Assembly (NCBI RefSeq): GCF_003692965.1
Contig: NZ_REHC01000001.1
Location: 1 to 59,364, forward strand
Length of the DNA stretch: 59,364 nt
Reading direction: 5' to 3'
DNA from: Lactobacillus sp. ESL0246
GTDB taxonomy: Bacteria; Bacillota; Bacilli; Lactobacillales; Lactobacillaceae
In this document: positions 36,272 through 45,715 of the stretch, piece after piece
How positions within the stretch are numbered: the first letter of the stretch is position 1
How the letters are laid out: every line of letters starts with the position of its first letter
Translations under genes and position numbers: made by a program
The notes under the pieces: generated by a model
What the model was told of the DNA's origin: nothing
Database searches by the model: none
Seen by the model: the letters and a program-made list of their open reading frames with translations, nothing else

Positions 36272-36976
36272 TTGCGGAAAAAATATAAGCTAACTTCAAC
36301 ACAATTACGAATTTATAATTATATTGTAGCGAATAAGAAAGAAGTAATGGAATCAACTTTACGGCAATTGGCACACACTTTGCAAGTCTCGCCTGCATCA
36401 ATTGTGCGTACCCTAACTGCACTGGGATATAAGCATTATTATGACTTACAAAGTGCAATTGCATCTGAATTGAAAAGAAATAAAGTAGTTGATGATATTA
36501 CTTACCAGGCTCAATATTATTTTTCTCAAGATGTTTTACCAGATTATGATCAAAAAATAGATTGTTTTAAAAAAATAGCCAAGAAGACAGCTGAGTTTAT
36601 TTTCTTTGGCATTGGTACATCGGGCGATTTATGTGATTATGGCGCGCGCCAATTTGTTAATAATGGACGCAGCGCCTTTGCGATTGATGATCCTTTTTAT
36701 CCTGTCAATTTAAGTCGAGACTCCTATCGAAATAAAACGGTTATAGTTTTATCAGTAAGTGGTGAAGGTCAGCCAACGATCGACCAAGTAAAAAGTTTTA
36801 GTAAATTAGGTGCTAGGATTGTCAGTATTACTAATGAAGAGGACAATACAATCGCTCATTTGTCTGATTTAAATTTTGCTTATCATTTGGAGTACAAGAT
36901 TATTGGACAAACGATTAATTTAACTACGCAGGTTCCTGTTGTATATTTACTTGAAAGATTATCACGAGCTTTATAA
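36272..36976 (+). CDS. RpiR-family regulator
   Basis: 234 residues: an N-terminal winged helix-turn-helix (TSTQLRIYNYIVANKKEVMESTLRQLAHTLQVSPASIVRTLTALGYKHYYDLQ) and a C-terminal SIS sugar-phosphate-binding domain (FIFFGIGTSGDLCDYGARQF, IVLSVSGEGQPTIDQVK). Such proteins sense a phosphosugar and control neighbouring sugar genes, here presumably the EIIC and the two enzymes before it. Start is TTG at 36272 with an AGGA site; no ATG is available nearby. Confidence 0.88.
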   Translation: MRKKYKLTSTQLRIYNYIVANKKEVMESTLRQLAHTLQVSPASIVRTLTALGYKHYYDLQSAIASELKRNKVVDDITYQAQYYFSQDVLPDYDQKIDCFKKIAKKTAEFIFFGIGTSGDLCDYGARQFVNNGRSAFAIDDPFYPVNLSRDSYRNKTVIVLSVSGEGQPTIDQVKSFSKLGARIVSITNEEDNTIAHLSDLNFAYHLEYKIIGQTINLTTQVPVVYLLERLSRAL

Positions 36977-37068
36977 ATCATTATGAACCAGCAGGAAAAA
37001 ATACAATAAAATGGTTGATTTATGTAAAGCTAATTGCTGAATTTTTAAAATATATGTGAATTGTAAAA

Positions 37069-37126
37069 GAAAAAATGATATGTTCCCCAATTTAAATAAA
37101 TTTTTGGGAGTGCATATCATTTTTTG
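37069..37126. terminator. Bidirectional terminator between the two sugar blocks
   Basis: AAAATGATATG / CATATCATTTTTT with an inner CCCAA / TTGGG stem. T-runs exist on both strands; it serves RpiR (plus) and trehalose-6-phosphate hydrolase (minus). Confidence 0.82.
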
Positions 37127-37138
37127 ATCTCAACTTTT

Positions 37139-38794
37139 TTATTTTATCAATAATGCAATTGCTTCGTATGGTTTTAAATTTAAATGATCAGGTATTTGAG
37201 TTAATTTCCGGTCATAATTGCTAATCAAAACTTTTGCTTGCTGATTTTGATAAGAATTAGGTAACTGGTATGATAATTCATTACCATAAAAATTATTGAT
37301 TACTATTAATGTTTGACCTTTATATGTTCGATAATAAGCATAAATTTGAGGATGATTTAGGTCAATCGGTTGATAATTTCCATATGCAATGATTGGATAT
37401 TCTTTTCGTAAGTGAATCAATTTTTGATAATAAGAAAAAATTTCACCGTGATTCAATTCATCCGTAACATTAATTTTATCTTGGTTTTTAGGTTTTAGCC
37501 AAGGAGTTCCTGTAGTAAAGCCGGCATTATGTGAATTATCCCAGTGCATGGGGGAGCGACTATTATCACGTGATTTAGCTTGAATTATTGTGAGTGCATC
37601 ATGTGAACTCAGTCCTTGATGAAGCAATTCTTGATATGCATTTTTAGTTTCAATATCGACATAGTCATCAATCGTTTGATAGTTAGGATTGATCATACCA
37701 AGTTCTTCGCCCTGATAAATGTATGGCGTTCCACGTAATAGATGTATCACTGTCGCAAGCATTTCGGCAGATTTTTCACGAAAATGTACGGGGTCACCAA
37801 AACGACTAAGTGCCCATGGCTGATCATGATTATTCCAGAATAATGCATTCCATCCACCGCCAGAGCTCATTCCTAATTGCCATTCATTTAGTAATTTTTT
37901 TAGTTTGAGAAAGTCAAATGGAACTTTTGTCCATTTTTGTCCATTTTTGTAATCAACTTTTAAATGATGAAATGTGAAAACCATTGATAACTCACGTCGT
38001 TTTTTATTTGTATATTCAACCGAGTTCGCTACATTAGTTGATGACATTTCCCCAACGGTAATTATATTAGGATTTTGACCAAAAGTTGCTTGATTAAGTT
38101 CCTGTAAATATTGGTGAACAATTGGTTGATCAGTATACATTAGTTTGGTGTTAACATTATCAGGTGCATCGGGCAAAGTTTCACTTTTGCCAATTACATT
38201 TATGACGTCAAAGCGAAAACCTTTAACGCCTTTATTTTGCCAAAAATTGACAATTTTAAATATTTCTTTTCGGACTGCGGGATTATGCCAATTTAAATCT
38301 GCTTGAGTTTTGTCATATAAATGTAAGTAATATTTGCCAGTTTTACCAAATGGAGCCCAAGCAGGTCCACCAAATTTTGAAACCCAGTTATTAGGCAAAC
38401 TACCATCAGCTTTTGGGCTCCGAATATAAAAGAAGTCCTGGTAATGCTGCTCTCCTGCTAAAGCTTTTTTAAACCATTCATGTTCGGTTGAACAATGGTT
38501 CAAAACCATGTCCAGCATTACATCAATATTATTGTCTACTAGCTTTTTGACTAATTCTTCAAAGTTAGCCATGGTACCAAAAAGAGGGTCAATTGCGTAG
38601 TAATTGGCAATATCATATCCATTATCATTTTGTGGTGAAACAAAAAAAGGATTAAACCAAATCATATCAATATGAAGTTGTTTTAAATAAGGTATCTTTT
38701 GAATAATTCCAGGCAAGTCTCCAATTCCATCACCATTACTATCGTAGAATGATCTAGGATAAATTTGATAAATAACTTTATCTTCAAAATTCAT
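37139..38794 (-). CDS. treC: Trehalose-6-phosphate hydrolase (GH13)
   Basis: A 551-residue alpha-glucosidase expected to split trehalose-6-phosphate into glucose and glucose-6-phosphate. GH13 blocks: DMVLNHCSTEHEWF (region I), GFRFDVINVIGK (nucleophile Asp, region II), ITVGEMSS (acid/base Glu, region III) and WNNHDQPWALSR (region IV). The N-terminus VIYQIYPRSFYDSNGDGIGDLPGI is typical. Relatives include oligo-1,6-glucosidase and dextran glucosidase, which look similar; trehalose is inferred from the adjacent TreR-like regulator and PTS. It overlaps treR by 4 bp (ATGA). Confidence 0.88.
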   Translation of the reverse strand: MNFEDKVIYQIYPRSFYDSNGDGIGDLPGIIQKIPYLKQLHIDMIWFNPFFVSPQNDNGYDIANYYAIDPLFGTMANFEELVKKLVDNNIDVMLDMVLNHCSTEHEWFKKALAGEQHYQDFFYIRSPKADGSLPNNWVSKFGGPAWAPFGKTGKYYLHLYDKTQADLNWHNPAVRKEIFKIVNFWQNKGVKGFRFDVINVIGKSETLPDAPDNVNTKLMYTDQPIVHQYLQELNQATFGQNPNIITVGEMSSTNVANSVEYTNKKRRELSMVFTFHHLKVDYKNGQKWTKVPFDFLKLKKLLNEWQLGMSSGGGWNALFWNNHDQPWALSRFGDPVHFREKSAEMLATVIHLLRGTPYIYQGEELGMINPNYQTIDDYVDIETKNAYQELLHQGLSSHDALTIIQAKSRDNSRSPMHWDNSHNAGFTTGTPWLKPKNQDKINVTDELNHGEIFSYYQKLIHLRKEYPIIAYGNYQPIDLNHPQIYAYYRTYKGQTLIVINNFYGNELSYQLPNSYQNQQAKVLISNYDRKLTQIPDHLNLKPYEAIALLIK

Positions 38795-39525
38795 AAAACA
38801 ATTCCTCCATGCTTTGTTTTTCGACGAGCAAAGTCAACAAACATAAACTTATCTGGACGATGTCGTGAAATCGTGTATTGAAAAAAGGATGTGTCTTTTA
38901 AATAAGTTAGGCTACGAACAACGACAACTAAATTAGTATCTTTTAGTTGTAATTCGTTAACAATTTTATTATCTGCAGCTTCAACGGTAATTTCTTTTGT
39001 GGCATAGTCAATGTTTAATCCTAGTTCCTTCTCAAAATAAGAGTAAAGAGAACCTTGGGCTTGATTTATAGAAATACTGGGGACATATTGTTTTAAAATG
39101 TAATCTTCATCAACTACGATAGGTTCATGTTTGCTGAACCGTAAACGTTTGACATAAGTAGATGAAGTAGAAGTTAACGATAATTTATTACTAATATTTA
39201 AAGGTAAATCTGCATCCATTAATGATAAAACTTTAGTTGTTGCATGCATCTGCTCTTGGACATTTAATTCATTAAAGGTAGCAATATTAGAAATTGGAAA
39301 AGCGATGCGTGTTACGTCAAGTACAACAGATCCCTTACCTTGTAATTTTTGAATTAATCCAGCAGACATTAGTTCGTCTAATGCTCGTCTAATCGTTTCA
39401 CGTGAAACACAATATTTTTTTGCTAAAATCGGTTCGCTTGGTAAAAAATCCCCTACATGATATTTTTTTTGCTGAATTTGCTCTGTCAAATCAGCAGAAA
39501 TTTTTAAATATTTTGCTACCATCAC
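38791..39525 (-). CDS. treR: GntR-family trehalose operon repressor
   Basis: A 244-residue HutC-subfamily regulator. The N-terminal winged helix is AKYLKISADLTEQIQQKKYHVGDFLPSEPILAKKYCVSRETIRRALDELMSAGLIQ. The C-terminal UTRA ligand domain (about 85-240) is expected to bind trehalose-6-phosphate. Start is the GTG/ATG pair at 39525/39522 after AAGGTGG. It probably binds the palindrome between the -35 and -10 of the divergent PTS gene. Its DNA recognition helix codons create the parS-like palindrome noted separately. Confidence 0.88.
   Translation of the reverse strand: MMVAKYLKISADLTEQIQQKKYHVGDFLPSEPILAKKYCVSRETIRRALDELMSAGLIQKLQGKGSVVLDVTRIAFPISNIATFNELNVQEQMHATTKVLSLMDADLPLNISNKLSLTSTSSTYVKRLRFSKHEPIVVDEDYILKQYVPSISINQAQGSLYSYFEKELGLNIDYATKEITVEAADNKIVNELQLKDTNLVVVVRSLTYLKDTSFFQYTISRHRPDKFMFVDFARRKTKHGGIVL
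39394..39409. promoter_or_regulatory. parS-like palindrome inside treR (15/16)
   Basis: CGTTTCACGTGAAACA contains the perfect 14-base core GTTTCACGTGAAAC. It lies in the codons for SRET of the GntR helix-turn-helix, where such a sequence can arise by codon choice. ParB binding does not depend on coding status, so it may still work as parS. Confidence 0.5.
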
Positions 39526-39622
39526 ATATATACCACCTTTTTATTTTAATAATATCATTTATGGTAAAATTTTGACTTTAACAATTAATTAAAGTATTTA
39601 CAATTTAATAATAAACAATTCA

Positions 39623-39651
39623 TTGACACTTGTCTATACAAGTCATATAAT
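39623..39651 (+). promoter_or_regulatory. Consensus promoter with internal operator for the trehalose PTS
   Basis: TTGACA (39623-39628), 17 bp, TATAAT (39646-39651): perfect sigma-A hexamers at perfect spacing. The spacer holds the palindrome ACTTGT-ctat-ACAAGT (39628-39643), an ideal position for TreR to block RNA polymerase. Confidence 0.85.
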
Positions 39652-39658
39652 CTATTTT

Positions 39659-39672
39659 AGAAAGCGATATCA
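39659..39672 (+). promoter_or_regulatory. cre site downstream of the trehalose PTS promoter
   Basis: AGAAAGCGATATCA matches the cre consensus at 13 of 14 positions. It sits around the expected transcript start, 8 bp beyond the -10, so CcpA would repress by blocking the promoter. Confidence 0.65.
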
Positions 39673-39684
39673 TGGAGGCCTAAT

Positions 39685-41655
39685 ATGGATAATAAGATTA
39701 AGTTAGTAGCACCTACTACTGGGAGGGTAATTAATCTCAGTGAAGTTAATGATCCAGTTTTTTCGCAGAAAACGTTAGGTGAAGGTTTTGGTTTAGCACC
39801 TAGTTCTGGGGAAATTATATCCCCGATTTCAGGACAAGTAGTGATGATTGCTGAAACTAAACATGCGATTGGCTTAAAAATTCAAGAAGGAGTTGAAATA
39901 CTGATTCATTTAGGTATCGATACTGTAGAACTTAAGGGTAAGCCTTTTACTTTAAATATTAAGGCAGGCGATAATGTTCATGTAGGTGAACGCATAGGGA
40001 CAATGGATTTAGAAGCGATTAATGCTGCACATAAGCAAGATACTATTATTGTTGCTATTACAAATACTGCTCAAGTCCTAGATAAAATTGATTTGAATTT
40101 AGGTATGATTAAAGCAGGAGAAGTAGCGGCAACTATCAGTTTAAAGCAATCTTCAAAAGAGGCGGTGATTCAAACTAAAGAATCACAATATCAAACAACT
40201 GCTCGAGAAATATTAACTGCAGTTGGTGGTATGGAAAATGTAAAGAGTGTTATTCACTGCTTTACTAGACTGCGATTTACATTAAAAGATGATGGTATTC
40301 CTGATGATAAGCAGGTTAATGCGATAAAGGGAGTAATCGATGTTGCACGAGCAAACAATCAATATCAGGTTGTCATTGGTCAAACTGTCGATGATGTTTA
40401 CGATGCACTAATTAAGTTGCTTGGACCAAATTATTCACAGCAAACACAAGAATCAGTAAAAAAGTCACCTGTACCGAAAACTGTAGGAGGAAAAATTAAA
40501 AATGGTTTCTTTCAATTAATTAGTGTTATTACTGGATCAATGATGCCAGTAATTGGGTTATTAGCAGCTAGTGGTATGTTAAAAGGAGTTCTGAATATTC
40601 TGACTAACTTTTACCACATGTCAACAACTTCTTCAACATATACTATTATCAATGCAATGGGAGATGCTGCCTTCTACTTCTTACCAATAATCGTTGGATT
40701 CACAGCTGCACAGAAATTAGGTTCTAATCCAGTCATAGTTTCTTTAATTGGCGGCTTCTTAATCTATCCTGATTTAGTTAAAATCTTTGCTAGTGGTAAA
40801 TTCACATACTATCTTGCTGGCGTAGGAATTAATGCTAACTTCTTTGGCATTCCAATTCATATTCCACAATATACATATTCAATCTTTCCCATGATTTTTG
40901 CTGCTTGGATGGCAGCTAAAATTGAACCGTGGATTAAGAAGTGGATGCCAATAACTTTGAGACAAATTTTTACACCATTAGTAGAAATTTTCTTAGTTGG
41001 GATGACGGTTTTAATCATTGTAGGTCCCGTGATTTCATTTATTTCTGAAGGAATTGCTACAATCTTGCAATGGCTTTTAACAGTTAATAGTGCGCTTTCC
41101 GGTTTAATAATTGGTGGTTTTTACCAAGTTTTGGTTATTTTTGGATTACATTGGGCAGTGATTCCACTAATTGCTAATGATATTGCGGCTAATGGGCACA
41201 GTGTATTGAACGGGATAGTATCAGTAACAATGATTGCCCAAGGTGCTGGAGCATTAGCAGTTTGGGTTAAGACTAAGCATAATCCTGACTTAAAGGGATT
41301 ATCTTTAAGTGCCGCAATTTCAGCTGCAGTAGGAATTACTGAGCCTGCAATGTACGGTGTTAACTTAAAATATGGGCAAGTATTCTTAACCTCAAGTATT
41401 GGCGCAGCGATAGGCGGTTTAGTTAATGGATTGTTGAAAGTTGATATGTATGGTTTTACAGGGAGCTTAATTGGATTTCCATCTTTTGTAGCAAAGGCTG
41501 GTCAAGGTAATCCAAATAATTTAATGAATTTCTGGATTGTGTCAATTATAACTATTATTGCTTCTTTTACATTAACTTACTTCTTTGGATATCATGAAAA
41601 TGATGCAGATAATCCTAAAAATGCACCACAAAAGAAAACTTTAGATAATTTGTGA
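39685..41655 (+). CDS. treB: Trehalose-type PTS EIIABC (EIIA at the N-terminus)
   Basis: A 656-residue single-chain transporter-phosphorylase for trehalose, giving trehalose-6-phosphate inside. Domain order is EIIA (about 1-145; phospho-His in EILIHLGIDTVEL), linker, EIIB (about 170-255; phospho-Cys in SVIHCFTRLRFTLKD) and EIIC (about 270-635; ten hydrophobic segments, GITEPAMYGVNLKYG sugar-site motif). Having EIIA at the N-terminus matches TreB of Lactobacillus acidophilus and differs from E. coli TreB, which lacks EIIA. Sucrose or beta-glucoside use cannot be fully excluded from sequence alone. Confidence 0.9.
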   Translation: MDNKIKLVAPTTGRVINLSEVNDPVFSQKTLGEGFGLAPSSGEIISPISGQVVMIAETKHAIGLKIQEGVEILIHLGIDTVELKGKPFTLNIKAGDNVHVGERIGTMDLEAINAAHKQDTIIVAITNTAQVLDKIDLNLGMIKAGEVAATISLKQSSKEAVIQTKESQYQTTAREILTAVGGMENVKSVIHCFTRLRFTLKDDGIPDDKQVNAIKGVIDVARANNQYQVVIGQTVDDVYDALIKLLGPNYSQQTQESVKKSPVPKTVGGKIKNGFFQLISVITGSMMPVIGLLAASGMLKGVLNILTNFYHMSTTSSTYTIINAMGDAAFYFLPIIVGFTAAQKLGSNPVIVSLIGGFLIYPDLVKIFASGKFTYYLAGVGINANFFGIPIHIPQYTYSIFPMIFAAWMAAKIEPWIKKWMPITLRQIFTPLVEIFLVGMTVLIIVGPVISFISEGIATILQWLLTVNSALSGLIIGGFYQVLVIFGLHWAVIPLIANDIAANGHSVLNGIVSVTMIAQGAGALAVWVKTKHNPDLKGLSLSAAISAAVGITEPAMYGVNLKYGQVFLTSSIGAAIGGLVNGLLKVDMYGFTGSLIGFPSFVAKAGQGNPNNLMNFWIVSIITIIASFTLTYFFGYHENDADNPKNAPQKKTLDNL

Positions 41656-41665
41656 TTTAAGAAGA

Positions 41666-41700
41666 AAGTACCGGGGCGTAGACAGTTCCGGTGCTTTTTT
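41666..41700 (+). terminator. Terminator after the trehalose PTS
   Basis: AAGTACCGG / CCGGTGCTT (one G-T pair) with a 13-base loop, then a T-run. Confidence 0.82.
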
Positions 41701-41862
41701 GATAAAACAGAAAAAATTCCAACTAAATTAAGGTGTATAATTTAATTAATTTGGATATAGTTATAAGCATACAGACTTACCTTACTTTAAATATCTTTAA
41801 TAGCGATTATTTTGACGATAACACAAGCATTTGACTACAATTTAAAAAAGGAGCTATTTTTT

Positions 41863-42764
41863 ATGATCTTTAGCAATCTTTGGTTAATTATCTTTGCCAC
41901 TATTTCGTCTCTTTCTCGTGGTATCATTTCTGTAATTGATCGCTATCAAATGGGTTATCGCAAGCAAAGTTCAATTGATGTAAATTTTATTAATAATCTA
42001 TGCAGTTCTATTTTAGTAACCATTTTTCTTTTTTATATCAGAGAACATTATTCGAGTCCTCGATTTACAAATAATTATTTGCTTAAAGTTGTTATATATG
42101 CATTCTTAGCCCAAATTGTTGCTTATGGTTATAGTTTTGTCTATCGTAAAGTATCTATTATGCAGTCGGTGATTTTAAGTAAGCTAACAGATTTGTTTAT
42201 TCCGTTAGCAATTTTTTTAACAATGGGCTATTTTAGTAAGGCATCCTACTTGGTATCAATTATTTCAACACTGATTGTTGTTATTATATTATTTTTGAAC
42301 AACGTTCGAGTAAGCTGGATTTTCATGTTCTTGGTCAGACTTTCAGCGTAATTGCACCGTTATTAATTTTACAAGCGGCAATATCACCATTACTAACTAA
42401 AGGTTTGATAAAACCAATTGATTTGGTCTTTTTTACAATTATGACCATTTATCTACGTTGCTTTATTTCATTAATTACTTTCTGGTTTAAAAATAAAACT
42501 TTTAAAATCAGTACTGAAAATCTTTCTAAAAAAGTTTATATTCTTTATACGATTCGTGCAATTTTAACCCTATTGGCTCAAACCACCTATACACTTGCAA
42601 CATCATCGATAAATTCAAGTATTGCATGGGTCTTTTTGAATATGACCTCTTTATATAGCGTATTTTTTGGAGATTTATTCTTAAAAGAAAAAATGAAATT
42701 AGCGGATATATTAGTGATAATCAGTATTTTAGCATTGACCATAATTTCCAAAGAATTTTTGTGA
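41863..42764 (+). pseudogene. Frameshifted DMT (EamA-like) transporter
   Basis: From ATG 41863 (AAAGGAG upstream) the frame encodes a membrane protein MIFSNLWLIIFATISSLSRG... to LFLNNVRVSWIFMFLVRLSA and stops at 42351. In a frame shifted by one base, protein-like sequence starts near 42303 (KLDFHVLGQTFSVIAPLLILQAAISPLLTKG) and runs to 42764 with EamA-like ASSINSSIAWVFLNMTSLYSVFFGDLFLKEKM. Joined, this is a ~300-residue, ten-helix transporter of the drug/metabolite family. The shift lies near 42300-42315 and not in a homopolymer, so a real lesion is likelier than read error. Confidence 0.8.
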
Positions 42765-42993
42765 TAATTTTATTGTTAACTTAATGAAGTGATTTATCAA
42801 TAGTGCAACTAATTATACCTAGATAGACAATATTAAGTAATAAATTAGCAATAGTTTATTTGCTTTGAGTTAAAAATTATTTGGCTAGCCAAATTTCAAG
42901 ATAGTTAAGAAGTAGCATTACATTTTGTATTGTTGACAATAATGATGCTATACAAAATATTAAATTTAATCACTTGTAAAATAATTAGCCAAA

Positions 42994-43102
42994 TGAACTA
43001 ATTGGAGAATTTTCTCTAACTACTGAAAAATTTCCCGGGAAATATTTAGTTTTAATTAGTTCGGGTGCAGAAATTGCATCAATATTAAAATTGATGAAAA
43101 TA
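42994..43102 (+). pseudogene. Possible oxidoreductase NAD-domain remnant in gene-poor stretch
   Basis: The 42765-43345 gap holds no intact gene. One frame reads ELIGEFSLTTEKFPGKYL, followed by VLISSGAEIASILKLMK. It resembles the ferredoxin-reductase/flavohemoglobin junction where VLISAGxGITPxLSM binds NAD. Stops surround it. The rest of the gap is AT-rich with short inverted repeats and no other recognisable content. Confidence 0.3.
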
Positions 43103-43345
43103 TTTAGATAGCTAATATTCTAGCAAAGATAATTTTAAAGGAAGTAGTTGGTGATTTTAAATATCTGTTATTATTTTGTTAGAAGTTCTGTGTGTTTCGA
43201 TAATTAAATAATAAATTACTATTTAACATTGTAGAGTTTTATTTACTATTCTTATTCAAGCGTGAAATTTCTTAAATCTTATTTATAATAATCTTTCTCA
43301 AGTCAAAGAAAGTGCTTTCATTAATAATGAAAGGGAGTGACTTCA

Positions 43346-44689
43346 TTGTTGAATTGGATATTAAAGCAGCCAGATTCTACAAAAAAGGTGCCACAAGCTA
43401 AAATTGCAAGTACATATAAATGGCGTCAATTTGGAGTTTTACTTGCGACGTGTATCGGCTATATTGGGTATTACATCATTCGCTTGGTATTCACAACTGA
43501 ACAAAATGATATCATGAAAGAGTATCATTTTACGACTGCGAATATTGGTTTGATTCTTTCATGTTTTGGTATTGGTTACGGTGTAGCCAAACTGTTTATG
43601 GGGGTTTTTGCGGATAAATGTGATGCTAACCGGTATTTAATGGTTGGGTTGTTATTATCCGCTATTTTGAATATCTTTTTAGGATCAACACAGAATTTGT
43701 ACTTAATGATGTTTTTAATGTTTTTAATGGCTGTTACTCAAGGAATGGGTGCAGCAGCCTGTCAAAAAATGATTCAGCTTTGGTGGGGACCACGCATGCG
43801 TGGCACAATGTATTCGATTTGGTCCTCTGCACACAATGCTGGATCATTTATCTGTGTTGCAATTGTACAGTTAGCAGTCTTTCTTTTTTCTGGTTCAATT
43901 TCAGCTGTTTTTTATACTGCATCTGCAATTTCATTTGTTATCTGTATTTTGATTTTAGTTTTGGGTGCTGATAGACCTAAAGTTGTTGGCTTACCTGATA
44001 TTGCGACCTATACAGGTGATAAAGTTATTTTAGATAATGGTCAAGTTCTGACAACTGATCAAACCAATTTAAGTGTTAGTCAGATTTTTGTAAAATATAT
44101 TTTAAAAAACAAACTGGTATGGGCAGTGACGTTAACCTCTATGTCACTTTATTTGGTACGTTATGGAATTCAAAGTTGGATTCCGTCTTATTTGGTTCAG
44201 AATAAAGGCTTTGATCCTGCCTCAGCCAAGTGGATTATCGGAATTTTTGAATTAGCTTCTGTACCGGGAGTAATCATTATTGGTGCCATTTCTGATGCTT
44301 TAAAGGGTAGACGAGCATTAGTTTCCATCGCCTGTGTGATTGGTACACTAATTTGTCTTACAGTATATTTTTTTAGTATGGATCACACGATGATTATTAT
44401 TGCATTAATATTGATGGGCAATTTAATTTATGCACCATTAACCTTAGTTGGCCTAATGATTAATGAGGTCGTGCCTAAGTTTGCTGTTGGTGCATCAACC
44501 GGATTTATGGGCTTCTTTCAGTATATTTTTGGTGAAACACTGGCCACGGCATTAATTGGTGCTTTAGTTACTAAATTTGGATGGATTGCCAGCAATGCAG
44601 TGTTGTATGGTGCTTCAATCATAGCAATTATTTTTCTTCTCTATACTGCAATTAAAGAAACTAAGATGCGCCAAGAGGCAGTTAAATAG
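43346..44689 (+). CDS. Organophosphate:phosphate antiporter (GlpT/UhpT family)
   Basis: A 447-residue major facilitator with twelve hydrophobic segments. It belongs to the organophosphate:Pi antiporter group: YKWRQFGVLLATCIGYIGYYIIRLVFTTEQNDIMKEY, then GYGVAKLFMGVFADK and CQKMIQLWWGPRMRGTMYSIWSSAHNAG, where the arginines bind phosphate. It should import a phosphorylated compound such as glycerol-3-phosphate or hexose-phosphate in exchange for phosphate; which one is not clear. The TTG at 43346 is preferred: AAGGGAG lies 8 bases upstream, whereas the earlier GTG at 43337 overlaps it. Monocistronic with a terminator. Confidence 0.85.
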   Translation: MLNWILKQPDSTKKVPQAKIASTYKWRQFGVLLATCIGYIGYYIIRLVFTTEQNDIMKEYHFTTANIGLILSCFGIGYGVAKLFMGVFADKCDANRYLMVGLLLSAILNIFLGSTQNLYLMMFLMFLMAVTQGMGAAACQKMIQLWWGPRMRGTMYSIWSSAHNAGSFICVAIVQLAVFLFSGSISAVFYTASAISFVICILILVLGADRPKVVGLPDIATYTGDKVILDNGQVLTTDQTNLSVSQIFVKYILKNKLVWAVTLTSMSLYLVRYGIQSWIPSYLVQNKGFDPASAKWIIGIFELASVPGVIIIGAISDALKGRRALVSIACVIGTLICLTVYFFSMDHTMIIIALILMGNLIYAPLTLVGLMINEVVPKFAVGASTGFMGFFQYIFGETLATALIGALVTKFGWIASNAVLYGASIIAIIFLLYTAIKETKMRQEAVK

Positions 44690-44703
44690 TCAAAGAAATA
44701 TAC

Positions 44704-44735
44704 AAAAAAGTTCATAGATAATATGAACTTTTTTG
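44704..44735 (+). terminator. Terminator after the GlpT/UhpT-like gene
   Basis: AAAAAAGTTCATA / TATGAACTTTTTT, a perfect stem with loop GATAA. Confidence 0.88.
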
Positions 44736-44935
44736 TATTAGTTAAATAAATCAATATGTAAAGCTGTGCTTCTTGGAAAATATATGACACGAAAAAGTGT
44801 ATCAAAATCTCGTTGCTGCGACTATCTGAACATGGAGTACAAATTTTTCAATATCACTATGGGAATGGATATTTGTGATAGTAAAGAAATTAACCCAACT
44901 TTATAAATTTTATTAAAATGCTTTTTTGGCAATCA

Positions 44936-45622
44936 TTAAGCTGTTAGTTCCTTAGCCACTTGATGAATAATTTGTACGCTATTAATGACAAAAGGAAAAC
45001 CAATGTCTGGTAAAAGTTGAATAACCGACCATATCAATTCACTTTCATTATTGCCTGCCTTTAGGCTCCCACGGGCATGAGTCTTAATTTGAAACTCGAC
45101 ATTTAATGTAATTAGTGCCAATAATTCATAGCGTTCACGGTCACGAACCGACAAGACACCTCGATTATAAAAATCATTGAAGAAGTGATTGGTTAAAGCT
45201 TGAGGTATAAAATTACCGGCTTCATCTGGCAAATCTTTAAGTAGATTCTTAATTTCAGTACCATAAATTTGCGCTTGAGTTTTAGCACCAAAGTTTGAAT
45301 CTGAATTAGCTTGAGGTTCAGTAAGCTTAATTTGGTGTTGGGTAAAAACTTTTTTGATTATTTTTAATGCCTGTACAACCTTTAATTGACCCATAATAGG
45401 AGTTAGTTGATAAACCAGTTCCAAGATAATTTCTGGCGCAATATTAGATGCTAATACTGTTTCAATTTGTTCTGCTAATGAGACAGTTACTCCTTGGGTA
45501 ATGCTGGCAATAATTGGAATTAGCATTCGATCGTTATTTAAATGCTTGCTGCAATGATTATTTATATCAGTATAAAAAGGTGTGATTAATTCATTAAATT
45601 GTTCTTCAATATTTTTAGTCAT
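44936..45622 (-). CDS. Carboxymuconolactone-decarboxylase-like protein
   Basis: 228 residues from the ATG at 45622 (CGGAG 7 bases upstream; a longer frame exists but lacks a site). The C-terminal half is a recognisable CMD domain: SVRDRERYELLALITLNVEFQIKTHARGSL, then GNNESELIWSVIQLLPDIGFPFVINSV, with the conserved histidine. It lacks the CxxC pair of AhpD peroxidases, so it is probably not a disulfide peroxidase. The N-terminal half looks like a degenerate first copy. A LysR regulator lies immediately upstream on the same strand. Confidence 0.78.
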   Translation of the reverse strand: MTKNIEEQFNELITPFYTDINNHCSKHLNNDRMLIPIIASITQGVTVSLAEQIETVLASNIAPEIILELVYQLTPIMGQLKVVQALKIIKKVFTQHQIKLTEPQANSDSNFGAKTQAQIYGTEIKNLLKDLPDEAGNFIPQALTNHFFNDFYNRGVLSVRDRERYELLALITLNVEFQIKTHARGSLKAGNNESELIWSVIQLLPDIGFPFVINSVQIIHQVAKELTA

Positions 45623-45715
45623 ATTTAAACTCCGTTGTATATTTAAAATTAAGGTCATTTATTAACTATAGTAAATTTCTATTATTCATTGTTAATAAAT
45701 GCAGTCGAATATAAT

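Noticed and set aside
36258-36464. 68-codon frame antisense to the RpiR gene
   Set aside because: Overlaps the helix-turn-helix coding region entirely; no start signal.
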